DNA of 64,000 bases from Aaosphaeria pasadenensis (taxonomy: Eukaryota; Ascomycota; Dothideomycetes; Pleosporales): NCBI GenBank assembly GCA_022813625.1, contig JAKLMB010000004.1, positions 434,001 through 498,000 of the forward strand. The letters are read 5' to 3'. Below are positions 50,354 through 60,595 of this stretch, piece by piece; position 1 is the first letter of the stretch, and every line of letters starts with the position of its first letter. A program made the translations under genes and the position numbers. The notes beneath the pieces were generated by a model. The model saw nothing but the letters and a program-made list of their open reading frames with translations, was not told the origin of the DNA and searched no databases.

Positions 50354-50390
50354 TAAGAGTCTCACGCTCTACCGATTGAGCTAACCGGGC

Positions 50391-51192
50391 TATTCGGTTG
50401 ATTGATGGAAGTTAGTGTTTTTTTAACTTTATATACCAAGTTCAAATTTAATCTAAAGCATGGTGAAGACTACTTCAACTTCTATTGTTTGCTCCAGCGG
50501 ATCCGTTTGCGGTCAACTAGCCTGGAAAACTAATTTCGATACTTGAATTTTTTCTCTGGTGGTTGTTTGTGGGCCGAGCTATACCACTACTATGGACCTG
50601 GCCAATGGGATGTGTGATCTTCTAGCTTAGCTTAGCAGCAATACCGCAACCAAACTTGCATCACTCTATAATTTGTCCCAATCTTAACATGTAATAAGGG
50701 TGCAAGCTGTAGGGTCTCAAGTTCTGCTCATATGCTATTCGATCACAACCGAATTTTTAGCTCTGGCAGTGGTGGTGCATCTTGAGTGAAATCATGATCC
50801 TCGTTTTCTACGGCCCGGGTCGTGCAATCTGGTAAATGAAAACAGAGTATCTGATCTTCGAATAAATATCAACAGGTGCATTCTGGTAGTTGGAATGTTC
50901 TCAACCTTTGGAGTGTGTTCATGCCTTATTATATAATGCAGGTCACTTCTTTGTTCGTGACTTATCTGATTTGGCTCCGCTAATGTTGATCTATTGATCT
51001 ATTGTTCTATGGCCAATAAAATCAATGCTACATCCATTGGCGATGAAACCCTTGATAAGGAACTCTACATTGAATCAAGCAATAGCTCTGTCTTCTAACA
51101 AAAATTGCAGGATATGTTCAACTCCTTGTACAGTCGATATTTTGCTATGTTTTCAAACCGGATTGGGCGGTCTAGTCTAGAATAATCTGATA
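50391..51192. other. AT-rich intergenic region
   Basis: No gene is recognised between the tRNA 5' side and the stop codon of the SnoaL-like gene. Confidence 0.5.
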
Positions 51193-51720
51193 TTATTTCG
51201 CACTTTGTGCCGCGGTGTCCTGTCAACAATTAGATCTTGATCAGTCAGACTCAGATAACTATAAAACCCACAAGATAAACCTGGTAGAAGGCCAGCTTCA
51301 CTTCTCCATTGACTTTGGTCAACCGTGCATAGGCACCCCAATCAACACTAGCTTCGCCGCCTGCCTTGAGGCCATACTGGACTGTGCCACGAAGCATGAC
51401 CTCATCGGAATTGGGACCAAACGGGAAGATCTTCAAGGGATTGTGAAGTCTGCTCGAAACCTTTTCCCACATTGACTTGCGAAAGGCGAGTATGTCTGCC
51501 AAATGTTAGATGTGTTGAAACGGCAGATATGCGGACGTTTCGTACCTGACGTTCCCTGCACCTGATTCGATGCCATGATCAGAGTGGCATCTTGTGTATA
51601 GAATTCTACATATTTCTCATGCGCGTCCGGGACATCTGACGCGGCATAGAAGTCCTCGAAGAACTTCTTGTACGCCGGGTCGAAGGGAATTGAGGGGTAT
51701 TCGGAGGTATATGCAGACAT
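51193..51720 (-). CDS. NTF2/SnoaL-like fold protein
   Basis: Three exons on the minus strand (51720-51546, 51495-51272, 51219-51193) give 141 residues. The last exon is 27 nt and encodes DTAAQSAK and the stop. The sequence (FFEDFYAASDVPDAHEKYVEFYTQDATLIMASNQVQG, DILAFRKSMWEKV, LKIFPFGPNSDEVMLRGTVQY, and YQVYLDTAA) fits the cone-shaped SnoaL/NTF2-like fold found in many small fungal proteins of unknown function. No catalytic residues can be assigned. The start is placed at MSAYTSEY; the in-frame extension upstream begins with GTG and does not look coding. It is divergent from the intradiol dioxygenase. Confidence 0.82.
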
Positions 51721-52253
51721 GGTGTAGCAAGACCGTGTGAAGTGGTACAATGATGGTTCGACTGTCGGATGTTGATTAACAATATCTAAGTAAATGAAAT
51801 GATGGACCCCTGGTGTTTTTGATATCGGGTAGTTCACTGCTACGGGTTACATTACCAACAATTCGAAGCCGACGGTCACGGCGGTAGTTTTGTCATAGCG
51901 ACAGAGTGTTTCGATAGCCGTTTGGAATGCATCTGCAATGATTGGCTAGTATCGGATGTCGACGTTTCGGGCGGATCGGATAGCGTACCGAGGGCATCAC
52001 CCGCCATCATCGAGCAATGCTTCAAGTGGAGGCATGACTATGCCCCGCTGTGCCTCCCCCGTAATCCAGGATGATTGATTGTCGGGACTGGGGATGCTTA
52101 AAAGTCCATATGATGTGAACGGATGCTGCTACTTTTTGTTCAATTCATTATTTCTCAATCGCAATCTTTCTCACCTGACAATCCTGTAGCTTCTGCTCTT
52201 ACTTTGGTTTAGCTAGGACGATCATCACTGCCCCTCCTTTGCAAAGCTTCATA
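51721..52253. promoter_or_regulatory. divergent region, SnoaL-like gene and dioxygenase
   Basis: 533 bases between two start codons with no convincing frame. Both promoters should lie here, so co-regulation is possible but not shown. Confidence 0.5.
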
Positions 52254-53294
52254 ATGGCCACGAACGGACTGAACGGCACGGCGCAAAGTGCTGTCAATGG
52301 CGATAGCAAGCCTGCAACTCACAGATTCAACCCCCACTTCACGCAAGCAGTCATCAACGCGACTGGACCCAAAGCTTCTCCCCGAGTGCGCCAGGTCACT
52401 TCGAGCTTGATCCAGCATCTCCATGACTTTGCGCGCGAGAATGAGATTACCGTAGATGAGTGGATGGCCGGCTTAGAGCTTGTAGGATCCTCCCTAATAT
52501 TGGAAGAGATCCCTTTCTGACTATATCAAGATCAACGAAGCAGGACGCATGTCCACCGACCGCCGCAATGAAGGCCAGCTTGTGTGCGACGTTCTAGGCT
52601 TTGAGTCCCTCGTTGATGAGATAACCTATAAGCTCGCTTCAGATGCTACCGACGAGCCCACCTCAACTGCGATATTGGGTCCTTTCTGGCGGGTAGACGC
52701 CCCTAAATTCCAAATGGGAGAATGTATAGTTTCTGGCATTGAATCGAAGGGAGACCGGACATGGATGCACGGGAAAGTCACAGATTTCAGGACCGGTGAG
52801 CCTATCGAGGGAGTTTGCTTGGATGTCTGGCATACCGCACCCAATGGCTTGTACGAGCAGCAAGACCCCGACCAGCCGGATATGAACTTGAGGGGTAGAT
52901 TCACCACCGGCAAGGATGGAAAGTACAACTTCTACTGCCTGCGGCCAGTACCGTACCCAATTCCGTTTGACGGACCTGCCGGGAAGATTCTGCAGGCATT
53001 GGATAGGCACCCATTCCGCCCGGCACACATTCATTTCATTGTAAGTCGATTGCTAGTGGACGGAGTCTCGAGGCATTCAAATATTGACAGACGTAGATTT
53101 CTGCACCAGGCTACAAGCCAATCGTCACACAGATCTTTGATCGCAACAGCAAGTACATCGAGGATGATGCAGTTTTTGCAGTCAAGGACTCGTTGCTTGT
53201 AGACTTCATTCCCATCACATCAGACCCGAAGGCTGACTTTGAGCTTCCTTACGATTTCCGATTGGCGACTTTTGAGGATGCAGCAAAACGTTAA
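52254..53294 (+). CDS. intradiol ring-cleavage dioxygenase (catechol/hydroxyquinol 1,2-type)
   Basis: Three exons (52254-52481, 52531-53040, 53097-53294) give 311 residues. Intradiol enzymes use non-haem Fe(III) to cleave the ring between two hydroxyls, giving muconate-type products. The N-terminal helical domain (HFTQAVINATGPKASPRVRQV, then DEWMAGLELI) is that of catechol and hydroxyquinol dioxygenases. The catalytic part shows LGPFWRVDAP, the four iron ligands Tyr184 (NGLYEQQD), Tyr218 (PYPIP), His242 and His244 (RPAHIHF), and the tail SAPGYKPIVTQIF. The overall sequence is closest in feel to fungal hydroxyquinol 1,2-dioxygenases, but the substrate is inferred only. No signal peptide is visible, so it is cytosolic, unlike the short secreted fungal intradiol enzymes. 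Confidence 0.9.
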
Positions 53295-54251
53295 GTCGCA
53301 GGCACGACTACAGTAAACAGTATTGGGCTTGGCCCTCCAATTTAAGTAATTTGATGTTCTTCTTAATTGAGCGCCATGACTATTATGACTGGGAACCGTT
53401 CAAGTGTGGTACGCGTTATGTGGTATGGGGCCTTGTGCTTACGATTGGTTCAGCATCATATTCATCATGAGAATATATATCGGCGATTTCACATAGGATT
53501 ATAAATAAATGCTTCGATGAATTTGATCATAAGTAGCAATCGGATCATGGCTCTGCTACTCGTAGCTGCAAACAGCCGAAAGGGGGAATGGCTGCTATTT
53601 TATATGACCGAAAGCAAGCGCCCTCGGACATTTCCCCCGCTTGGACACAGCAATGGATTCCTTTCCCTACGGGTACTAACCTATGTACATAGTATGGCTG
53701 GTGTAGCCCCGCCCTCGTGATTTCGAGATAGCGCGAGTCTTCGGGTTGTTTACAACGGGTATACCTTGCCGCAGTAGTCGATGTCATGAAGCCCTTCCCT
53801 TGTTAGACGCCACGCCCTATGATCCTGGTTACTAATATCTTGCTTGACTCCTCTATTTCAACCGAGGTCATTTATCAATGTCCAAAAGCTAGAAGTGTTT
53901 CTGCTCGGCCCTCGAGAATACCTTATTTACTCATTCACTTACGCCAATCTGCATTCGGATTGTCTCATACATCGGGCGATTCCCTATCAAGGTAGTATTG
54001 CCCATCTCTGCCCACTCACCACTGCTCTTTGAACACAACCACTGTAAGTGCAACTACATTCACACATACAACACAACAACTCACAACATCTGGAAATTTT
54101 TGGACAATCGACGGTACAAAATAATCACTTACTTTCCCCTTGAAAACCCAGACTAACCGTACCTCACAGTTGGGCGATTGAATACGATTTCCCCACCATC
54201 CCAAGAACACTTGTGAAACTTTTGAGAATTACACGGTAACATATCGCTATT
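53295..54251. other. intergenic region before pyruvate decarboxylase
   Basis: 957 bases with no recognised gene. The last 250 bases, with many CACAACA and CAACCAC stretches, look like the promoter and 5' UTR of the decarboxylase gene. Confidence 0.5.
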
Positions 54252-56533
54252 ATGACCGTTTCTAAGATTCCTCTAAGCAGATATCTTTGGGAGAGGTTCG
54301 TTGCTAGGTCGAAGTCAGTTACAAAGCTAAGACATTTAATTACAGAATCCACCAATTGGGAGTCGATAGCATCTTTGTAAGTACTCAATCTATATTCACG
54401 TATAGATGTATCCTCTATTTTAATGCACCACTAGGGAGTGCCTGGAGATTTTAACCTTCAAACTCTGGACACCATTTACGACGTGAAGGGATTGAGCTGG
54501 GGTATGTGCTCTGCCACGCAATGTAGCATCATATCCTAATGTTCCAGCAGTCGGAAATCAGAATGAGTTGAACGCTGCTTATGCTGCAGATGGCTATGCT
54601 AGAATCAAGAAGGTTCCCGGTGTTTGTGAGTCCACACTGCCACCAATTTGCTATAGAGAGCTCTAATCAGTCTTAGTCGTGACTACTCACGGAGTCGGTA
54701 GGTCAATGTCTTGAGCAAGGTCGGACTATACGCTGATCGGGAATTGATAGGGGAGCTCAGCGCTCTCAATGGAGTTGCAGGTGCATACAGCGAACGTGTG
54801 AAGATGATCCACGTCGTAGGACAGACTCCGCGACCCATGCAAGAGAGGAATATGATGATCCATCACTCTATCGGAAATAAGCCTGACCACCAAGTAAGTA
54901 TACCGTCCCTAGTATAGTCAGTGTCCTAATCTTTCGCAGCTCTACAACCAAGCTTCTCGTGATCTTCGTCTTACAGCCGCCGAACTGTGGGACATCGAGA
55001 CAGCGCCAGCAGAGATTGACAGAGTCATCCGTGAATGCGTTGTGCAATCTGGACCCGTATACATCTTTGTTCCTCTTGATCTCGGAGCTGAGGAAGTTTC
55101 GGCAGATTTGCTCAACACTCCAATTGATCTGACACCTAAGATCGACGAAAAGGTCCAAATCGCCGCCGTCGAAGCTATTATTTCCGCGCTTTCTGCTGCA
55201 AAGAATCCGGCAGTGTTTATTGATGCTCTGGTAGACCGCTTCAATGGCAATGAAGAAGCACAGGAGCTGGTCTCGAAGCTGAATGTACCATTCTACTGCG
55301 CCAATATGGGAAAAGCTATCGTCGATGAGACCCACGAGAAATATGTTGGAGTCTGGAACGGTGTGGTGAGCACACCAGGATTGGACCGAGCTGCCAAAGT
55401 TGCTGACCTGATGATCACTCTGGGATACCTTCCCGCCGATACCAACTCCGGTGCATTCTCCCGCAAACTCGACGACAAGACAACTATACACATTGACCCG
55501 TTCCAGGTTGTGGTAAGTGCTTCCTTTTCTTTTTCGACTTCGAGGAATCTTGTTACTCACTTTGATCCAGGTCAAAGGAGAAGTCTACCCAAACCTTCAT
55601 ATCAAAACCTTCCTCAACGCCCTGATCAAAGCCCTCCCCTCTCAACCTACACACAACATCCCAAATCCCAAGGCAGATTTCCCACAACTCCGCGTGCCCC
55701 TCGACAAAGACGCCAGCCACGTCACGCAGTCCTGGCTCTGGCCGCAATTCGAGTCCTTCCTGCAACCAGGCGACGTGGTCATCGGCGAGACGGGGACCGC
55801 CACCTTCGGCCTCTGCGACATATCATTCCCCCCCAACGTCCGCTTCCACACGCAGACCTATTACGGCAGCATCGGATGGGCCACCGCCGCAACCTTGGGA
55901 ATGGAGATAGCGAGGCAAGAGCTGGACGGCGAGGACGCGGGTCGTACTATTCTGGTCACTGGAGACGGCAGCATGGCGATGACGATCCAGGAGGTCGGAA
56001 CCATGATAAAGCATGGCATCAAGCCGATCATCTTCGTCATCAACAACGCAGGATACACCATCGAACGAGTAATCTGGGGTGCTCATCAACGTAAGTTCCA
56101 ATATCCCTAAATCAATATGAAAGCAAAGGACTACAACGACGAAGACTCGCACGCTAACACCCACCGCCACAACACAGCATACAACGACATCGTCCCTACC
56201 GCGTACTCGCACTTCCTTCCCCTCTTCCACCACCCCTCCCCGACCACCTCCTTCCACATCGGCCGCACTAAGGACGAAATGGTCCGCGTCTTCTCCTCCA
56301 ACACCCTCGCCAGACCGACCGCCCTCCAACTCGCTGAGATCGTGGTCGAGAAACTGGACTCGTCATGGAGGCTTCCCGCGCTGCTGGCATGGCGAGGAGG
56401 CGACAAGCACAAGCAGTTCCTGACTGAGGCTGGCATCGTCGATACGTATGGTGGGTGGGGGTTGGATGAGCCGGAGGGTGGTAATGGGAATGGAGCGAAC
56501 GGGACGAATGGTGTGGTCAATGGGAAGTCATGA
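54252..56533 (+). CDS. PDC1: pyruvate decarboxylase
   Basis: Nine exons (54252-54295, 54346-54376, 54435-54501, 54551-54625, 54677-54697, 54751-54893, 54940-55512, 55571-56090, 56178-56533) give 609 residues. The enzyme converts pyruvate to acetaldehyde and CO2 with thiamine diphosphate and Mg2+, the committed step of ethanol fermentation. Key residues: GVPGDFNLQ, Glu53 in GNQNELNAAYAADGYAR, His117-His118 in IHHSIGN, and the cofactor motif GDGS (449-452) to NN (476-477) followed by AGYTIE. The last 25 residues are a Gly/Asn-rich tail (GGNGNGANGTNG) not needed for activity. Five short 5' exons, one of 21 nt, contrast with long 3' exons. Related indolepyruvate or phenylpyruvate decarboxylases are possible alternatives. 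It is convergent with PRP45. Confidence 0.92.
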
Positions 56534-56985
56534 GAATTGAGTGCATGTGGTGGCATGTAGGTTGCTGCTGCCCCTGTTGAAGAAGTAAAGCTAGCGAATT
56601 CGTACAGAGGAAGTAAGAAATGCATCTCACGCGGTCTGCATATCCAGCATTTAGAAGAGCACTTGAAGTCATGACATGAGTCTATTGGGATAGCGTGTTG
56701 TGGTATGTTTTGCATCGTCCCCAAATCTTTTTTGGTGTCTCAATTTCTCTGCAGAAGCATCAGTTTTCTGACGCTGTATTTCCTAAGATACTGAATTGGG
56801 CATTGCGAATGACGCCTTCGAATGTGTAAAGAGAAGATGTTGGCGCCAAATACTTCCAGAAAGACAGAATAGGACTCCCAAATGCCATGATGGTACATTG
56901 AATGCCAGGGTTGGCCGGCCCACGAGGCCGATGTGACAAATTATGCAAGTTGAATAAGCTCGAGAAAAAAAACCCCGCACGGCAT
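56534..56985. other. convergent 3' regions, PDC and PRP45
   Basis: 452 bases between two convergent stop codons with no gene seen. Confidence 0.5.
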
Positions 56986-58832
56986 CTAATCGCTGTCGTC
57001 GTCGACCCTCGCTCTTTTAGCCGGCCTTGCCTCCTCCTCGGTCTTCTGTATGCCGTATCTTTTGCCGCCGGTCTTCTCGGCCTTGACCTCATTGATCATC
57101 TCGTCGATGTTAAACGGGTCGTCCTTGTCCTTCTCGAACTGCACCGGTCCTTCTCTCGCCTCCTGGAGATCCGCGCCCTTGAACCCTTCCTTTGCCTTGC
57201 CGAGCACTTCGAACCGGTTGTTCTTTGTGATGCGGTCCATCGCTGCGCCAGCGTCCTCGCCGTCATCCTCCTGTAACGATGGCCGGTAGATGCTCGAGAT
57301 GGCCTCCTGGGCGGCGAAGAGCGGCTTGTCATATGCCTGGTCCTCGTTGAATCCAGCGTCGAACCCGCTGTTCTGGTTGAAGAGTCGAGCGTCGTACATG
57401 GACTCGCCTGACTGTGTGGGTTTCGCAAGGCCGAGGGCAACCTTCTCGGAGATATCGCGGTTCTGCTCGCGCGCGAGCATCTGGATGCGGCGCTCGGTGC
57501 CCATGCGAGACTGTCTGAGCTCGCGCTGGGCTTCTTGCTTACGTTCGCGGCGGGCGTCGGCGCGGCGACGGGCCTCTTCTTCTTCCTCGTCGTTGGAGTC
57601 GGATTCGGAGCTGTGGGAGATGGAGGAGCTGCGGCTGGAGCGGCGGCGACGGTTCTGGGAGGCGTTTGTGCGGTCTTCGCGCGCTTGTTGGGCGAGCTGG
57701 CGGAGGTGTTCTTCCTTTTGAAGCTTTTCCTTCTCGGCGAGGCGTTGCTGCATGACGGCTCGTTGTTTGACTTCCTCTCGGGCGTGGCGGTCAGCGGAGA
57801 ACAAGGCTTCGGAGAATTGAGCGAATTTGTCGTTGATGGTCACGTCTTGGGCAGAGCGACCATCGGCTGCTAAACGTTTGTCTAATGGCACGGTATAACC
57901 CTTTGGATTCTTCCAATTGGAAATTGGTGGTGGGATCTTCCACATTTCCTGGTCTTCGGCCGTGAGCTTTCGTGGGGGGGAGTGGAGGACGGGAGGTGGT
58001 GGTGAGGGCGGTCCGCGGGGAATGCGCTTGTGTTTGAATTTGGGTGGCTCCATTGGGTCAATCTGTCGCTGTTGGATCTTGAGGATGCGTGTTTTGCCCG
58101 CAGCTTCGCCCATCTGCGCAGTAGGCTGGTATCGCACGAATGTGGGCTCGTCATCTTTACGTCCTTGCACGTTCTTTGGTCGCTGCGCTGCCGTCTGTCC
58201 CGTCACGAGTGCCTGTAATGCCTGCGCAGTACGCCGTTTCGTAGCTTCGACATCCTCTTCGCTTGGCCGCGCGAGATCCAACTCGCCTGCATCTGCTCGT
58301 TGCCTTAGGGGGATCAAATCTATTCCTCGTGGTTAGCGCAACCCAATCAATGTAGGGGAATTCATATCATCCTTACCTTTAAAACTGGCCTGCACTATCC
58401 GGCTCTCGCTGTGTCCACGCCTTGCAATTTCGTCGTATTTTGTTTTTCCCTCACTGTTCGTTCGCATAATCAGTGCGTTTGATGTCTTTTGCGACGATGC
58501 ACGACCGAGGTCTAGGGGGTATTGCGCAACGTGAACTTCCTGCCAGTCAAATCAGCACTGATATTGAAATGATCAATAAATTCTAGCCACAAAGAAAAGA
58601 TGACTGCTCCAGGAACACTTACAGGAAATGCGCCTCCATCCCCAAAATCCGCAGGGCCTCGTGGCCGAAAAGATTTTGGCCTTGGGTATGGCGGAGGTCC
58701 GCGTTGTATGGTTGCGATCTGATTTTCATATTTCTCGACGTTAAGGATCGAGGCATTGGAACTCGAGAGAGTTTCTTCCTCGCCCGTATATCTGGGCTTT
58801 GGAAGCGACTTGGATAGTGATGCGACGGACAT
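56986..58832 (-). CDS. PRP45: pre-mRNA splicing factor PRP45 (SNW1/SKIP)
   Basis: Three exons on the minus strand (58832-58623, 58539-58377, 58319-56986) give 568 residues, the usual size for filamentous fungi. The family hallmark S-N-W lies at 258-260 (PPPISNWKNPKGYTVPLDKRLAADG). Other conserved parts: the N-terminal YENQIATIQRGPPPYP, GAFPEVHVAQYPLDLG (restored by splicing), a long charged helix with RAVMQQRLAEKEKLQKEEHLRQLAQQAREDR, an RS-like patch and the C-terminal VALGLAKP, GFDAGF and EDQAYDKPLF blocks. In yeast, Prp45 belongs to the NineTeen-related complex and stays in the catalytic spliceosome. The tail ends in a basic-acidic segment (PAKRARVDDDSD), probably a nuclear signal. Confidence 0.95.
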
Positions 58833-59942
58833 GGTGGCCGATATGTATCGAGTGGTTGGAGGTAAAGTGTCGCGCGAATCTCGCGACGGGGGTCAACGAG
58901 GATGCCTCCTGCGAGAGTGGGACAGTGAAGTTACGCAAGATGGATGATGGTCTCTTTCGTTTCGTCGTAGTAGAGATTGGGAGACGCGAATCGTCAAGAT
59001 GGCGTGGGAGAGCGCGGAAGCAATGAGAGATCCAGTGACGAACGACGCCTGGCGAAAGTTTGGCTTGATGCCAAGGTACGAGGTAGGCAGATGTCGAGCT
59101 CGGGAATACTTTAGTCCGATGGAGGAACTATGATGGTCACATGACTATTTACTGTCATCATATTCATTACGTTCACCACAATACGGAATTGAGTGGGTGT
59201 GCACTGCCGTTCAACGGTCCGCGCGCGACGAGATCCCGTAACCGTAGCAGCCAGAGTCTGGATTTTCCTACTATGTGCTGTGTAATTCCTCGTTGCTCGC
59301 TGAATTACCGTTGGATGGAAGCGGAATGATAGACATTTGCAATGTCTTTACACGAAGAATCAGTTGCTTGAAGCATCTGTAGCCTCCTGGCCTGCCAGCT
59401 TGAAATCTAATTGCTTTCCGTGTGTTCTAAGGTGTAACGAGATCATGTGGTTCAACCAGGCCAGGTACCTATGAGATCACCGTGCGTACAGTGTTTGTTG
59501 GACGATAAGCCAAAACGACAATTGCTACGCAGATCCTATCTCGATTGAGCGAAGGCAAAAGAAAATGCTGCAGACGCACACGGCTAATTGGCTACATTTC
59601 CAAAAGCATCGATATACATCGGTACCTACATTAGCTAACCGGGCACAACGAGCGTGAAAAAGGCTAATACTGCTCGAAGGAGATGCGTCCTTCAGGGGCA
59701 TGGACCTCACGGTGACGGACGCGATATTTGAACATGTCATTTGGAGTTGTGGACAGTGGAGGTCGTTATCTGCTCCGTAGACGAGTGGGAAAAAGGGGTC
59801 AAGGGAAGCACGGGAGTACGTGTTGGAACATGCAGTTAGTTAGATTGTTTGAGGAAACTTGAAGGACTGTTAGAGCATACGAGGGATCAGATCCATGAGT
59901 TCCATCACCCGTTCCTGGCTGCACGTCACTTTGACTTGACAG

Positions 59943-59992
59943 AGTCCAGTGTCCAGTGTCCAGTCACCAGTGTCCACCAGTGTCCACCAGTT
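59943..59992. repeat. CCAGTGT minisatellite
   Basis: About six units of GTCCA/CCAGTGT of 7-10 bases occur in tandem, some separated by CAC. It lies in the intergenic region. Confidence 0.7.
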
Positions 59993-60127
59993 ACCCGTGC
60001 AATACTTGTAGCACTAGTAATTAACGAGGTAGATAACTACTTGTAGCAGAAGGGAAAGAAAGACCATGGATGATGGAAGGGACATGTCTCGTCTCGTCTC
60101 ATGCATCGACCGAGCGTGTCTTGTTAA

Positions 60128-60153
60128 GGTTTAGGGTTATGGGTTAGGGAGGG
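60128..60153. repeat. telomere-like TTAGGG tract
   Basis: Two TTAGGG units separated by TTATGG, with a further GAGGG. It lies about 440 bases upstream of the gene at 60596. It is too short to mark an old chromosome end by itself. Confidence 0.5.
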
Positions 60154-60595
60154 CACGGGGGGGTTAGTGTGAATGGCTCGACTCGTGAAATTGACCATCT
60201 TTACCCTTCCCAACCTCCCCCTCAAATACTCGAGGGGACAAGCACACACGGCTCGGGAGGGCTTGCACCTTTCTTTCTCTCTTTTTGACCTTCTCTTGCA
60301 GCTCCAGAAAAGAAAATCAACCATGACATGAAACGACGGGACAATTGCGGGACATTGATACCGCGTTCCGTGCCGTTGAATACAGTAATCCCTACGTACT
60401 TTACGCATACCTAGGGCATTTTTCTTTTCTCTCTCGAAAGAGGAGAGGAGAGTAAACTGGAACTGGAACTGGAACTGGGTCCACCCTTACCTTACTTGAA
60501 TTATCTACCTTGTTACAGTAACGGGTAACGGAGCCTGGAGGGAGGTAATACAGCAATAATAGGTACAATACGCAAGGCTTGCCAGCACACTAAAC

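Larger units (their letters stand above)
50228..50390 (-). tRNA. tRNA-Lys(CUU) with two introns
   Basis: Read on the minus strand from 50390. The acceptor half is GCCCGGT, D arm GCTC/GAGC, anticodon stem TGAGA/TCTCA, anticodon loop CTCTTAA (anticodon CUU), T-loop TTCGACC. A box and B box (GGTTCGA) are intact. A 39-nt intron follows position 37, the normal place. Directly after the T-loop the sequence no longer forms an acceptor stem: after CCC comes GTAAGTTC, which cannot pair with the 5' half. Removing 50237-50288 gives T-stem GCGGG/CCCGC (five Watson-Crick pairs) and acceptor GCCCGGT/ATCGGGC (seven pairs, one G-U), for a standard 72-nt body. Without that removal the tRNA would have no acceptor stem. 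Position 73 would be U, which is unusual. Confidence 0.85.
58833..60595. other. 1.8 kb divergent intergenic region
   Basis: It lies between PRP45 and the large low-complexity gene. No gene is recognised. It contains a CCAGTGT minisatellite (59943-59992), a telomere-like tract (60128-60153), three GGAACT units at about 60459-60477 and GA/CT-rich sequence. Confidence 0.5.

Noticed and set aside
55823..56329. 168-codon antisense frame in the pyruvate decarboxylase gene
   Set aside because: A shadow of a well-supported coding exon on the other strand.
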